A DNA stretch of 64,000 nt from Spirochaetia bacterium UBA2205. GTDB taxonomy: Bacteria; Spirochaetota; UBA4802; UB4802. The stretch spans positions 8,700 through 72,699 of the forward strand of contig DCUV01000042.1 of NCBI GenBank assembly GCA_002328585.1, read 5' to 3'. A model generated the notes under the pieces. That model was not told where the DNA came from and did not search any database. It was given only the letters and a program-made list of their open reading frames with translations. Positions within the stretch are counted from its first letter, which is position 1, and the number at the start of each line of letters is the position of its first letter. The position numbers were made by a program, and so were the translations under genes. Positions 27,206 through 37,139 of the stretch are shown piece after piece.

Positions 27206-28684
27206 GTGAAACAGGATAGCATAAAGAAATATATAATACTATGTGTAGTGTTTATTCTTGCTTCAACCCTGGTGTATGCAAAACCAAAGGCAGGATTTGG
27301 GATTATTCGTGGTTTTTCCTCAGAGGAGATGTTTCTGGCAACACTGCTGCGGCAACATATTATCAACATAGCAGCTTCATTGCAGATTTTTGATAGTGTT
27401 AATCCTGAAAATTTAGCACGGCAGCAACAGCGCTATGCATGTTATGATGAGCAGTGTATGCTCCTTTTTACCAGAGAGATGGGGCTATCGTTATTTGTCA
27501 TTGGTAAAGTAAGCCAGACAGCAAGCGGCTACCGGGTGCATATCGCGGCATATGGGCTGGATATACCCTATAATGGCAAAGAGGTATGTAGCTATACGGC
27601 AACTGTCAAGGGCACTATCATGGATAAATCTGACCGGGAGGCAAGCTATATAGCCGAAGAGATAGCTTCACAATTTATGGTTTTATTATGCCAGCGATTC
27701 CAGGTGCCGGCCTATATATCGCATAATACTGTGGTTAGCGATTTTACCATAAATGGAACATTTACCTGCTATACCGTTGAGATGCTGCATGATGATTTTG
27801 TTTCCCTTAAACCTATGGATAACGTTACTATAGTCAACAATATCGTTGCTGGTAATGGTGTATACAACGATTGTATGGTACTTATTGATTTTAAAAAAGA
27901 AGCAGAAGCTATACAACAATTTTATTATGGCAGAAAGCAGGAGATTGTTTTTAATAAGGCAGCATGGGAGGATAGCTGTTCTTTAATTGCTTTTACTATT
28001 CCGGCAAGCGCCACCATGCCTGTGGTTGTACCATTCTTTGGGTATTATGCCAATGAAGATTATGAAGGATTGCTGTTATGGATTGGTAATGTTGTTCCCT
28101 ATACTGGAATGCAGATGTGGGGGTTAACCCACAAACCTGATACAATGAAAAAACATCATGAGGATATCTCGCGTCACGATAGAGCTCTATACTATTTTGG
28201 CTGGTATATGCTCTTTGTTGGGGGCATGCCTTCGTTTGTTGATTCATTTTCTCATTCATATTTGGAGCAGGCACGGTACTATAAGGGTAAAGTCTCAACC
28301 ATGGGCGATAAAAAAAATGAGGTTTATCTGTCACTGCTTGGGGGAGGAAGCGGCATGTTTTATAAGGGATACCGGGCATGGGGATACTGGTATTTCCATA
28401 TCACCAATCTTTGTGTTTATGGATTACTCTATAATTATGCCAGACCGTCAGAATGGGACAGTGCAAATCAGCGTTATAGAACACATGATGCAAATAAAAG
28501 CGCATCATACGCTTTTTTAAGCTTGCTGTCTGTCATTAAGATAGTTGAGATAGTTCATACATTGTCCGTGCCATATACTATATCGGTTGTGGAACAGGAA
28601 GATTCACGCATTGAAGTATTGCCGGTTTTTGCAGTCAACGATTATGAAAAGATTACAGGTATAGCATGCGCAATGCATTTTTAA
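27206..28684 (+). CDS. exported protein of unknown function, family shared with the next gene
   Basis: 492 residues from a GTG start. Signal peptide to LVYA (about residue 26). Residues 35-160 contain CYDEQCMLLFTREMGLSLFVIGKVS and resemble the CsgG/TolB-N style sensor strands seen in spirochaete exported proteins. The C-terminus (about 380-470) has GGGSGMFYKGYRAWGYWYF and hydrophobic segments that may be membrane helices. The same FYKG.R.WG.....Y pattern occurs in the next protein. It overlaps that gene by 19 bases. No enzyme motif. Function unknown, but the sppA-linked arrangement suggests an envelope role. Confidence 0.65.
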   Translation: MKQDSIKKYIILCVVFILASTLVYAKPKAGFGIIRGFSSEEMFLATLLRQHIINIAASLQIFDSVNPENLARQQQRYACYDEQCMLLFTREMGLSLFVIGKVSQTASGYRVHIAAYGLDIPYNGKEVCSYTATVKGTIMDKSDREASYIAEEIASQFMVLLCQRFQVPAYISHNTVVSDFTINGTFTCYTVEMLHDDFVSLKPMDNVTIVNNIVAGNGVYNDCMVLIDFKKEAEAIQQFYYGRKQEIVFNKAAWEDSCSLIAFTIPASATMPVVVPFFGYYANEDYEGLLLWIGNVVPYTGMQMWGLTHKPDTMKKHHEDISRHDRALYYFGWYMLFVGGMPSFVDSFSHSYLEQARYYKGKVSTMGDKKNEVYLSLLGGGSGMFYKGYRAWGYWYFHITNLCVYGLLYNYARPSEWDSANQRYRTHDANKSASYAFLSLLSVIKIVEIVHTLSVPYTISVVEQEDSRIEVLPVFAVNDYEKITGIACAMHF

Positions 28685-30105
28685 TAGTATGGTGTGCAGT
28701 ATATAGTGTTATCGGCACGGCAGCTTATGCTGATGATGTGCCAATAGATGTAGTTATCGTTAATACCAGTGTTGACACCCCTATGATAAAAGCTCTGAGC
28801 AGCATCACATCAGAAGCAATCAAGGAGGCATTTGAAAACGGCAGGCAGTTGGTGCCCTATGATGCGCAAACATTTTTACAGATAACAAACACTAAAAGTG
28901 CTGATGAAATTGTTGGGAAGGCTCATCTGTATGGTGTTTCCCTTATTGTGTATATGCAGGTATTTCTTGTTGGACCTGTTTATACCTGCAATCTGACATT
29001 TAAACCTCTTGAAGCCATGAGTACTTTTAAAGAAGAAACCATAACCATACACAGCACCATACCAAAAAATATTCCTCTGAAAGCGGCAAAAGAAATTTTA
29101 AAACGCCATTCTGATTTTTTACCGGTAACTATCAAACAAAAAATAAATACTAATACTTATATCATTGATGCAGGGCAGTGGCATGGATTACAGCAGGGAC
29201 GGTATACACTTACAGATGGAGCTGAATGCGTTGTTGTGAGTGTTAAGCGTTATAGTGCTCTGGTTACAATACATGCCGACTATAACGAAGGCCAACAAAT
29301 TACGTTGAATGCTGGAAATAAATTTCCTATGATTATCAAGCGTATTGACGCTCAAATTCATGAAAACATAAATCAAGAATATTCGGGTAAAAAACTGCTG
29401 AAAGGTGACAGCGATGGTAAGCGCGCAATAGAGGCAACCTGTGTTGTTAATCCCCTTGGCAATATAGTGCTTCCGGGTTATGGAGCATTTCTTTCCACGC
29501 ACTATCTGGGATTTTCGCACAGTGAGCCCGACTGGCCGGGGATATATGTTGCGTTAGGTGCGGTTGCAACACAGCTTATGCTTGTCCCGGCGCTTGGCAA
29601 CCTGGATGTCAATTTTTTTCCATGGGTTAACGGCAACAAAACCAATGCTCAGTACCGTCTTGGCATTTACCTCTGGGCAACGCTTCCCGTCACCTACACG
29701 GTTGCTTTTTTTAATCAGCTTTCGTATGCGTACCAGAAACAAAAGGTTTTGCCACCATTTTTTTTACATGATGATGTTACGGCTTTTGTTGCTTCGGCGA
29801 TAGTTCCTGGCGGCGGTCTTTTTTATAAAGGTCACAGGCTGTGGGGACATACTTACTGGCTTACGGAATGTTCGTTAGGCGGGTTGCTGACCTATTACTG
29901 GGAGGATGGTGGAAAGCGGGCTGTTTTTGCAGGCGCCTTCATTGGGATAAAGCTCATAGAGTTGATTCATGCGGTGATTGCTTCGCCAGTATATTCGATG
30001 TATACCTATGAACTATCAAACAATGAAAATGTGCATGTTGATGTTGGTATGGCACCATTTCAAAACGAACCATGTTTCTATGCGTATTTTTTTAAAAATT
30101 ATTGA
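28666..30105 (+). CDS. exported protein, partial paralogue of the previous gene
   Basis: 479 residues. Signal peptide to AAYADD (about residue 23), then a domain with alternating strands. The C-terminal half (about 255-450) has several hydrophobic segments and the block PGGGLFYKGHRLWGHTYW, which parallels the previous protein's block, followed by IELIHA. No catalytic motif found. The overlap with the previous gene and the shared C-terminus suggest the two form a complex or arose by duplication with divergent N-termini. Function unknown. Confidence 0.65.
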   Translation: MRNAFLIVWCAVYSVIGTAAYADDVPIDVVIVNTSVDTPMIKALSSITSEAIKEAFENGRQLVPYDAQTFLQITNTKSADEIVGKAHLYGVSLIVYMQVFLVGPVYTCNLTFKPLEAMSTFKEETITIHSTIPKNIPLKAAKEILKRHSDFLPVTIKQKINTNTYIIDAGQWHGLQQGRYTLTDGAECVVVSVKRYSALVTIHADYNEGQQITLNAGNKFPMIIKRIDAQIHENINQEYSGKKLLKGDSDGKRAIEATCVVNPLGNIVLPGYGAFLSTHYLGFSHSEPDWPGIYVALGAVATQLMLVPALGNLDVNFFPWVNGNKTNAQYRLGIYLWATLPVTYTVAFFNQLSYAYQKQKVLPPFFLHDDVTAFVASAIVPGGGLFYKGHRLWGHTYWLTECSLGGLLTYYWEDGGKRAVFAGAFIGIKLIELIHAVIASPVYSMYTYELSNNENVHVDVGMAPFQNEPCFYAYFFKNY

Positions 30106-30159
30106 ATCACAGTAAGCATGCTATATAATTGTTAAACAGTTAAAAAACACAGGGTACCT

Positions 30160-31245
30160 ATGCAAAAACGAGCTTATTTACTGTTAGAGGATGGAACCAT
30201 TTTTGAAGGGTATAGCTTTGGCTATGAAAAAGAGGCAATAGGCGAGGCTGTATTCAACACATCGATGAGCGGATATCAGGAGGTTTTAACCGATCCTTCA
30301 TATAGCGGACAGATAGTTGCCATGACCTATCCAATGATTGGTAATTATGGTGTTAACAATGACGATGTGGAGTCTTCTAAAGTGCAGGTGGCAGGATTTG
30401 TGGTCAAAGAGTACAGCAAGGCATATTCCAATCACCGGGCTATGCGCTCACTTGATGAATATCTTAAAGATTATAAAATACCCGGCATTGAAGGAATTGA
30501 TACGCGCAGATTAACGCGCCATATTCGCGATAAAGGTGCAATGCGTGCAGTGATATGTATGGACACCAGCGGAGCCATGGGAAAGATTTTAGCTCATCCT
30601 GCCATGGCAGGATTGGATTTAACCTTTAATGTGATGTGTAGCAAACCTTACCCATTTGGCAAAAATAGAAGCGGCGCTCCAACCATTGCCGTATTTGACT
30701 TTGGTGTAAAGATGAATATTTTAAGGTTGCTACATGAACAGGGATGTAATGTTGTGGTGTATCCCGGGAACATGGCGTTATCACAGGTTTTGAAGAATAA
30801 GGACATCAAGGGGGTGTTTTTATCCAATGGCCCTGGTGACCCTGATGCGGTGGAGTATGCAAAAACCCTGGTAAACAATATAATGAAGACGCACATACCC
30901 TGTTTTGGGATATGTCTGGGACATCAGCTCATAGCACTGGGGATGGGGGCAAAAACCTATAAGCTTAAATTTGGACACAGGGGAACAAACCAGCCGGTAA
31001 AGAATCTTTTAACACAAAAGGTTGAGATTACATCGCAGAACCACGGATTTGCCGTTGATTATGAGTCAATAAAACACAACAACGATGTGGAGATAACACA
31101 TCTTAACTGCAATGATACAACGGTTGAGGGACTGCGACATAAAAAGCTGCCAATCTTCAGCGTTCAGTATCATCCCGAGGCTAATCCCGGACCTCATGAT
31201 TCGCGCTACCTGTTTAAGCAATTTTATGAATTGGTGACACACTAA
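30160..31245 (+). CDS. carA: carbamoyl-phosphate synthase, small (glutaminase) subunit
   Basis: 361 residues, full length. It hydrolyses glutamine and passes ammonia to CarB for carbamoyl-phosphate (arginine and pyrimidine synthesis). The N-terminal CPSase domain has VFNTSMSGYQEVLTDPSYSGQ, and the C-terminal class I amidotransferase domain has the nucleophile C252 in FGICLGHQ with FSVQYHPEA supplying the His and Glu. The carB gene is not in this window and does not follow it, which is less usual than a carAB pair. Confidence 0.96.
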   Translation: MQKRAYLLLEDGTIFEGYSFGYEKEAIGEAVFNTSMSGYQEVLTDPSYSGQIVAMTYPMIGNYGVNNDDVESSKVQVAGFVVKEYSKAYSNHRAMRSLDEYLKDYKIPGIEGIDTRRLTRHIRDKGAMRAVICMDTSGAMGKILAHPAMAGLDLTFNVMCSKPYPFGKNRSGAPTIAVFDFGVKMNILRLLHEQGCNVVVYPGNMALSQVLKNKDIKGVFLSNGPGDPDAVEYAKTLVNNIMKTHIPCFGICLGHQLIALGMGAKTYKLKFGHRGTNQPVKNLLTQKVEITSQNHGFAVDYESIKHNNDVEITHLNCNDTTVEGLRHKKLPIFSVQYHPEANPGPHDSRYLFKQFYELVTH

Positions 31246-31908
31246 CTGCAAGGTAGAGAAGCAATCTATTCATGAGTGCAGACTTTTTCAGGATGATATT
31301 TTTATCTGAAGAATCGTTGGTAAAAAATGTTATTACTGCTTTACAGTAACAGGATAGTAAATAGTAAAGAATAATCTTTTTCATCTTCCTTTAACGATAT
31401 GTGCATGCATTGTAAACGATGATAATTATTATACTGGATGCTTTCATGCTTACATTTTTGATGGTATTATATAGGCGCAGGTACGGGAGCAATATTGTAC
31501 GTAGTGCTGCAAATGGTATGAGTAATGGAATGCCTTATTTTTCAATGTGCTCATAAAAAAGAATTGCTTCTTTCAAAATGATTAGCAAGTTTAGTATTTG
31601 ATTAATGCCAGATTATTGTATATACTCTATATAGTATTTATTTTTTAGTGAAGTTACTAATGGCTGGCTTACGGACACCCATAAAGGATGACAATAGGGT
31701 AGTATGTCATCCTGAATCATGTCCTGAACTGGTTTCAGGTTCATTTCAGGATATCATGGTGGCAAGGAGATTCTGGAACAGGTCCGGAATGATGGTAGTG
31801 GTAAAAGGGATTACGGGTTAAATCCGGAATAATGCTCCAGAAAAAGAGGTTACGGGTCAAGCCAGTAATAACAATGGCAAATAATTTTATTCCCAGTGGA
31901 GGTTTTTT
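31246..31908. other. 663-base intergenic region with decayed repeats
   Basis: No convincing gene. A second copy of the ATGGCTGGC...ACCCATAA.GGATGA element is at 31654-31698. Three diverged tandem units follow at about 31769-31793, 31809-31835 and 31848-31876, each of the form GATTACGGGT..A..CCGGAAT(A)ATG. The first 400 bases are plain AT-rich sequence. No B12-riboswitch box was seen before the nrdJ gene. Confidence 0.55.
31654..31698. repeat. dispersed repeat, copy 2
   Basis: Partner of 6263-6305, sharing ATGGCTGGC, ACCCATAA and GGATGA.AATAG. It sits just upstream of the decayed GGATT-type units. Confidence 0.5.
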
Positions 31909-34203
31909 GTGGGCACAAAGATTGATATCTGGAATGATATCGTTATTGATTCGGATAGGGAACCATATCTTACAAACAATGCACAGATTGTATTGGAAAA
32001 ACGTTATCTGGCAAAAGATGAAGAGGGTACGGTCATTGAAACTCCTCGTCAGATGTTTGAGCGAATAGCAAAATATATAGCATCGGCTGACTTTTTATAT
32101 GGAAAAGACAGCAAGCATGTTTCACAGGTTGCAACGACCTTTTATGATATGATGGTTGACCTTCTTTTTATACCCAACAGTCCAACACTTATGAATGCTG
32201 GCAGGCCTTTAGGACAATTATCGGCATGCTTTGTATTGCCAGTTGAAGATTCAATGGATGCTATATTTGATGCAATAAAATATATGGCATTGATTCATAA
32301 AAGCGGCGGAGGCACAGGGTTTTCATTTTCAAAATTACGACCAAAAAATGATGTTGTGCAAACAACAAAAGGTGTTTCAAGTGGGCCTGTGTCATTTATG
32401 AACATATTTAATACAGCAACTGAAACCATAAAGCAGGGTGGTACGCGTCGAGGGGCCAATATGGCAATACTGCATGTTACCCACCCTGATATACTTGAGT
32501 TTATAAAAGCAAAAGAAAAGAATGATGCACTAACCAATTTTAACTGTTCAGTTGCCGTAAGCGATGCCTTTATGAATGCAGTAGAAAAAGATGAAAACTA
32601 TGAGCTCATCAATCCTCGAAATAACAGGGTTAGCGGTACGCTTAAAGCTCGTGAAGTTTTTAACCTCATCGTCCATATGGCATGGAAAAACGGTGAGCCA
32701 GGGATAGTATTTATAGACAGGATTAATGAAAAAAATGTTTTAAGAAAGGTTGGTCTCATTGAAAGCACCAACCCCTGCGGGGAGCAACCACTTCTTCCGT
32801 ATGAATCGTGTAATCTTGGATCAATTAATGTAGCGCGATGTGTGGTAAACAATGGCAAATCGGTAAGTGTGGATTACGAACTGTTAAAGGATATTACCTA
32901 TAAAGCTGTTCATTTTCTGGATAATGTCATTGATGTTAACAACTATCCGCTGCCAATGATAGAAGAAAAGACAAAAGCAAACCGCAAGATAGGGCTTGGT
33001 ATCATGGGTTTTGCTGATATGCTCATTGCGTTAGGCATACCTTATGATTCCGAAGCTGCGCTGGGTGTTGCAAAAAATGTTATGTCAGCCATCCAGGATG
33101 CTTCAAAAGAGGCTTCGCGTGCACTTGCTCAAGAACGGGGAGCATTCCCCAACTTTCCGCTTTCGGATTATGCACACAACGGTGATGAGCCGCTGAGGAA
33201 TGCTACAACAACAACTATCGCCCCAACAGGTACTATAAGCATCATTGCCGGAACATCAAGTGGTGTTGAACCCATCTTTGCACTGGCGTATGTACGCAAT
33301 GTCCTTGATAACAACAGGTTGATTGAATCAAACCCATTATTTGTTAACTATTGTAAAGAGCACGGACTGTATACTGATGAGCTTATGCAAAAGGTTGCGC
33401 AAACCGGGTCAGTGGCACATATCGAAGAACTCCCTGATGAGGTGCGTGCTTTGTTTGTAACAGCACATGATATTGCACCGGAGTGGCATGTTCGTATTCA
33501 GGCAGCGTTTCAGGAATATGTAGATAATGCAGTTTCCAAAACGGTAAACTTTCCTCATTCGGCAACAGTAGAGGATATTGAAACGGTGTACATGATGGCT
33601 TATCATCTGGGATGTAAAGGGATAACCGTTTATCGTGATGGTTCACGGGAAACACAGGTGCTGCAGGTTGAAAAGGGAAAGCAGCCCGTACCTATTATGC
33701 TTAATATTCAACCGCGTCCAAGGAAAGAGGTAACCTGGGGTAAAACACTGAAGATGAATACGGGGTGTGGCTCCCTGTATGTTACTATTAATGAAGATGA
33801 GTATGGGTTGTTTGAGGTGTTTGCAACCATGGGCAAGGCGGGCGGATGCGCAGCCAGCCAGGCCGAGGCAGTAAGCAGGCTTATTTCGTTAGGATTGCGT
33901 TCAGGGATTGAACCTGATCAAATAATAAAGCAGCTTAAAGGAGTACGCTGTCCCAATCAGGCGTGGGTCATGGGTGGAAGAATTTACTCGTGTGCTGATG
34001 CTATTGCAAAGGCTATTGAGCGATACATACATCCTGATGTAGCTCAGGAGCAGAGTGAGGACATACACAAAAATATTGCCGAGACCAATGGTAAGGGCAG
34101 CGATACCGTGATGGTTGGCGTGTGTCCTGAATGTCATGGCCCGCTGGAATTTGAGTCAGGATGCTCGGTATGTCGTATATGTGGTTTTTCACGATGTGGT
34201 TAG
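31909..34203 (+). CDS. nrdJ: adenosylcobalamin-dependent ribonucleoside-diphosphate reductase (class II)
   Basis: 764 residues from a GTG start behind GGAGG (about 31899). It makes deoxyribonucleotides using B12, with or without oxygen. LSACFVLPVED contains the first redox Cys. The NPCGEQP motif places the thiyl-radical Cys at residue 290 with Glu 292. KSGGGTGFSFSKLRP and APTGTISIIAGTSSGVEP are strong class II signatures. The C-terminus (about 730-764) is a Cys-rich segment, CPECHGPLEF...CRICGFSRCG, typical of longer NrdJ proteins. Four bases separate it from prmA, giving a likely operon. Confidence 0.94.
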   Translation: MGTKIDIWNDIVIDSDREPYLTNNAQIVLEKRYLAKDEEGTVIETPRQMFERIAKYIASADFLYGKDSKHVSQVATTFYDMMVDLLFIPNSPTLMNAGRPLGQLSACFVLPVEDSMDAIFDAIKYMALIHKSGGGTGFSFSKLRPKNDVVQTTKGVSSGPVSFMNIFNTATETIKQGGTRRGANMAILHVTHPDILEFIKAKEKNDALTNFNCSVAVSDAFMNAVEKDENYELINPRNNRVSGTLKAREVFNLIVHMAWKNGEPGIVFIDRINEKNVLRKVGLIESTNPCGEQPLLPYESCNLGSINVARCVVNNGKSVSVDYELLKDITYKAVHFLDNVIDVNNYPLPMIEEKTKANRKIGLGIMGFADMLIALGIPYDSEAALGVAKNVMSAIQDASKEASRALAQERGAFPNFPLSDYAHNGDEPLRNATTTTIAPTGTISIIAGTSSGVEPIFALAYVRNVLDNNRLIESNPLFVNYCKEHGLYTDELMQKVAQTGSVAHIEELPDEVRALFVTAHDIAPEWHVRIQAAFQEYVDNAVSKTVNFPHSATVEDIETVYMMAYHLGCKGITVYRDGSRETQVLQVEKGKQPVPIMLNIQPRPRKEVTWGKTLKMNTGCGSLYVTINEDEYGLFEVFATMGKAGGCAASQAEAVSRLISLGLRSGIEPDQIIKQLKGVRCPNQAWVMGGRIYSCADAIAKAIERYIHPDVAQEQSEDIHKNIAETNGKGSDTVMVGVCPECHGPLEFESGCSVCRICGFSRCG

Positions 34204-34206
34204 CCT

Positions 34207-35025
34207 ATGTATCAGGTATATTTTACTGCTGATATTGATGAACAGTTAAGTGAAAAGTTAGCGCTACATGCCCAGAGCATTTCAATACTGTATGATGAAA
34301 AGGCAATTATTGCGCTATTTGATGACGAGGATGAAATACCATCATTTGCAAAAGATTATATTTTGCAGATTAATAATTTAGAAGAAGAGGTATGGAAGTA
34401 CCGGTATCTTGATTATCTTACTGGAGTAGCAATAACTCCATCAATCTATGTTTATCCAACCACAAAAGCATTGGGGGGCGATAGTTCATATAAATATACT
34501 ATTGCCTTAAATCCAAAGGATGCCTTTGGTGATGGCACCCATCCTACAACACGCATGTGCATTCAGCAACTAGAAACAATTGTCAATACTTTTTCTCCGG
34601 AAGAAAGACAAATGCTTACACTGTGTGATATTGGCACCGGTACCGGCATCATCGCTATTGTAGCTGCAATGCTTGGCATAGGAACAATCGACGCATTTGA
34701 CATAGATACAATCTCGGTAGAGCGCGCAAAGGAAAATGCTGCAAAAAATGGCTGTAATAGAATATCATTTTTTGTTTCTGATGTTGCGGATATGAAAGCA
34801 TATAAAAAATATAAAATTATTGTTGCAAATTTATTATCAGATATTATTGAGAAAAATGTTACAAACATTGTGTCACTGGTTGAAAAAGGTGGTACAATAA
34901 TACTAAGTGGTGTTGGTCATCGCTGGGTTAAAGGGATAATACAATTATTCCAGCAGTGTGGATGTACACCAATCCATGATGAAAGTATGAGCAACTGGCA
35001 TTGCATCGTATTGAAAGCGAAATAA
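34207..35025 (+). CDS. prmA: ribosomal protein L11 methyltransferase
   Basis: 272 residues. An SAM-dependent methyltransferase that trimethylates ribosomal protein L11. FGDGTHPTTRMC is the PrmA hallmark, DIGTGTGIIAIVAAMLG is motif I for SAM, and VANLLSDII supplies the motif IV NPP-like site. The N-terminal domain (about 1-95) is the short L11-recognition part. It follows nrdJ by four bases and precedes a hydrolase gene by two. PrmA is the best call, though a related protein methyltransferase cannot be excluded. Confidence 0.9.
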   Translation: MYQVYFTADIDEQLSEKLALHAQSISILYDEKAIIALFDDEDEIPSFAKDYILQINNLEEEVWKYRYLDYLTGVAITPSIYVYPTTKALGGDSSYKYTIALNPKDAFGDGTHPTTRMCIQQLETIVNTFSPEERQMLTLCDIGTGTGIIAIVAAMLGIGTIDAFDIDTISVERAKENAAKNGCNRISFFVSDVADMKAYKKYKIIVANLLSDIIEKNVTNIVSLVEKGGTIILSGVGHRWVKGIIQLFQQCGCTPIHDESMSNWHCIVLKAK

Positions 35026-35027
35026 AA

Positions 35028-36035
35028 ATGAAAATAAAAAACTTTAAGGAAGTATATCCCGGTATATTCAGAATTGTTGAACAACGGTCACTCAGGGTAA
35101 CCCCGCCAATTAACCTTTATGTTATAGCTGGTAGTGATGGATTACTGTTTGATGGCGGTTATGGTGATGATGTTTCAATACAGATTGTTGGCGATGCAAT
35201 TGATTACGTACAGAGCATTAATAAAAACTGGCGAATCACACGGGTACTGTTAAGCCATACCCATCCGGATCACTTTGCTGGATTAAGGCGCCTGCAGCAG
35301 CAGTACCATTTAACGATAATGCTTACGGAACCCATGACGCATGTTATAGCAAACCGGAAAAGTTATATTCATGCCAATAAAGAGGATGGAGTATTAAAAA
35401 AGCGGTACTCAACCATTCAACAGCGGTTAGCGGCGCTACCTCTGGAGTTTTTTTATCAAAAAATGTTTAAAAAATTATATGGTATACAGTATGTCCCCAA
35501 CCCTGATATCATCGTATCACCGCATGATACTATTACTGTAGACAATACAAAATGGAAAATCATACCAGGACCGGGACATTGTGCCGATCATATCATGCTC
35601 TACAATAAAGAGCAGGGCATACTGTTTGGCGGCGATAATGTTTTGCGCAGTATCTATACATGGCTTGGACCTCCTCGATCGGATCTTCAGGCTTACATGC
35701 AAACCTTACACTCATGCCTGCAGCTTCCTCATCTGGAATGCATACTTGGTGCGCATGGCAAACCGGTTGCCAATCCAAAGCAACGTATTGAACAGATAAT
35801 TGAATACAGAAAATCACGCACAAAGCAGATTTATTCTATCATAGCAAATGCTCCAAACGGTGGGATTACCTTTGATAGATTGATGAATATGATGTATCCA
35901 AAGAAGAACGGTCACCGCTGGCTTGGGCGTGGCTGGATAATTGTAACCATTGAATACCTGCTAAATAAAAATGCCCTGATGTTTCAAGATAAAAAGATTA
36001 TAGCCAACCCGGTAGATATTAATTCCCTGCTGTGA
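35028..36035 (+). CDS. metallo-beta-lactamase fold hydrolase
   Basis: 335 residues from ATG 35028 (the TTG at 35001 lies inside prmA and is not needed). The metal motif is HTHPDH at residues 77-82. GPGHCADHI and GDNVLRS supply further ligands, and GAHGKPV a late His, as in glyoxalase II-like and lactonase-like enzymes. A helical C-terminal extension (about 265-335) of the kind that binds a second substrate or partner is present. The reaction is unknown. It runs convergently into the alpha/beta-hydrolase gene with a 17-base overlap. Confidence 0.8.
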   Translation: MKIKNFKEVYPGIFRIVEQRSLRVTPPINLYVIAGSDGLLFDGGYGDDVSIQIVGDAIDYVQSINKNWRITRVLLSHTHPDHFAGLRRLQQQYHLTIMLTEPMTHVIANRKSYIHANKEDGVLKKRYSTIQQRLAALPLEFFYQKMFKKLYGIQYVPNPDIIVSPHDTITVDNTKWKIIPGPGHCADHIMLYNKEQGILFGGDNVLRSIYTWLGPPRSDLQAYMQTLHSCLQLPHLECILGAHGKPVANPKQRIEQIIEYRKSRTKQIYSIIANAPNGGITFDRLMNMMYPKKNGHRWLGRGWIIVTIEYLLNKNALMFQDKKIIANPVDINSLL

Positions 36036-36984
36036 GTTTTTTACCGGTTAAAAATGCCATGGCATCATAGGCGGTTACTTCAGGTATTTCTTCCATCGGG
36101 ATGTGTCCAGTACCCTCGTACACCTTGAAGGTTGCATAGGGCAATGCTTTCTGCCATTTGGGGAACTCAGTAGTATAGGGAATCCATATATCCTTTGTGC
36201 CCCACATGACCATGATGGGACAGTGTATATCAGTTAAGCCTTTTGAAAGGTCTTCCCGTTTTGAATATTCTTTCATAACCATAAAGATGTCTATCCATGC
36301 GCTTTTATTCCCCTCTCTTTGCGAAAGCTCAAAATATCGGTCAACCACTTCCTTTGTTACCTTGCTCTGATCACCATACACTTCATGAACAGCTTTATTG
36401 ATAAAATAGCGGGGCATCACACTGCGCGCAAACGGGCGTACCAAACCGTTTGTGGAAAATTTTAAAAGCCACGGCATTTCCTGCGGGAAACCAACTGAAT
36501 CAATTAAGATTAATTTTTCAACTTTTTGCGGATATTTTAACGCAAATTGCCATGCCATATAACCGCCAAGTGAATTCCCTGCAATTGAAAGTTTTTGTAT
36601 TGAAAGCTGCTTAAGCATTTTGTTAATAAGTTCAACATAATACTCGGGTGTATAATTGCCGGATGGAATGGGGCCGGTTAAACCAAAACATGGTGCATCC
36701 ACGCGGATTATTCTGTAATCATCTTTTAATAGAGCTACCCAGCCGTCCCATGTGTGAAGAGAAGCACAAACTCCATGTAAAAGCAATAAAACGGGGGCAT
36801 CCTTATTCCCTTCATCACGGTAATGGATTGCTACATCATCAACCACAATAAAGTGTGAAGAGGTGCTGGCATATTTTTTCTTTAATTCATCTACGGGTAT
36901 GCTGCGTATCCCTAATGAGGTGCAGCCTGGCAATAACATTAAAAAGGCAAACAGCAATGCCATTGGGCGATAGTTACTGTGCAT
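36019..36984 (-). CDS. alpha/beta-hydrolase lipoprotein
   Basis: 321 residues. The start at 36984 follows GGAGG by seven bases, although a second Met at residue 8 would leave a cleaner signal peptide. The lipobox LLPGC gives a lipidated Cys at 21. The catalytic Ser is S138 in GNSLGG, with a VLLLLHGV oxyanion region near 65-72, a D near VMWGTKDIWIP and a His in GTGHIPMEE. It is a membrane-tethered esterase or epoxide-hydrolase-like enzyme; the substrate is unknown. Its first codons, encoding S-N-Y-R, lie inside an iterated-motif copy. Confidence 0.85.
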   Translation of the reverse strand: MHSNYRPMALLFAFLMLLPGCTSLGIRSIPVDELKKKYASTSSHFIVVDDVAIHYRDEGNKDAPVLLLLHGVCASLHTWDGWVALLKDDYRIIRVDAPCFGLTGPIPSGNYTPEYYVELINKMLKQLSIQKLSIAGNSLGGYMAWQFALKYPQKVEKLILIDSVGFPQEMPWLLKFSTNGLVRPFARSVMPRYFINKAVHEVYGDQSKVTKEVVDRYFELSQREGNKSAWIDIFMVMKEYSKREDLSKGLTDIHCPIMVMWGTKDIWIPYTTEFPKWQKALPYATFKVYEGTGHIPMEEIPEVTAYDAMAFLTGKKLTAGN

Positions 36985-36985
36985 G
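36965..36985. repeat. iterated motif, full-length copy over a start codon
   Basis: Holds GGCGATAGTTACTGT and then GCATG, whose CAT is the complement of the hydrolase start codon. It differs from the copy at 13437-13457 at one position. Confidence 0.7.
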
Positions 36986-37139
36986 ATAACCTCCGCTAAA
37001 AATATAGTAATAATAACAATATAATTTCAGGATGTTGGTCACATGTATAAATATAACCGACGAATCAGTATTTATGTGACTGCTGGAAAAAGTCAATAAT
37101 AATAAAAGCGCTTCACCATAAATTTTTATCAGTGAATAC

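Noticed and set aside
31246..31908. Cobalamin riboswitch before the B12-dependent reductase
   Set aside because: The GCCACTG box and receptor stems were not found in the upstream 660 bases.
35001..35027. TTG start for the metallo-hydrolase
   Set aside because: It lies inside prmA. ATG 35028 is two bases after the prmA stop and gives the expected fold.
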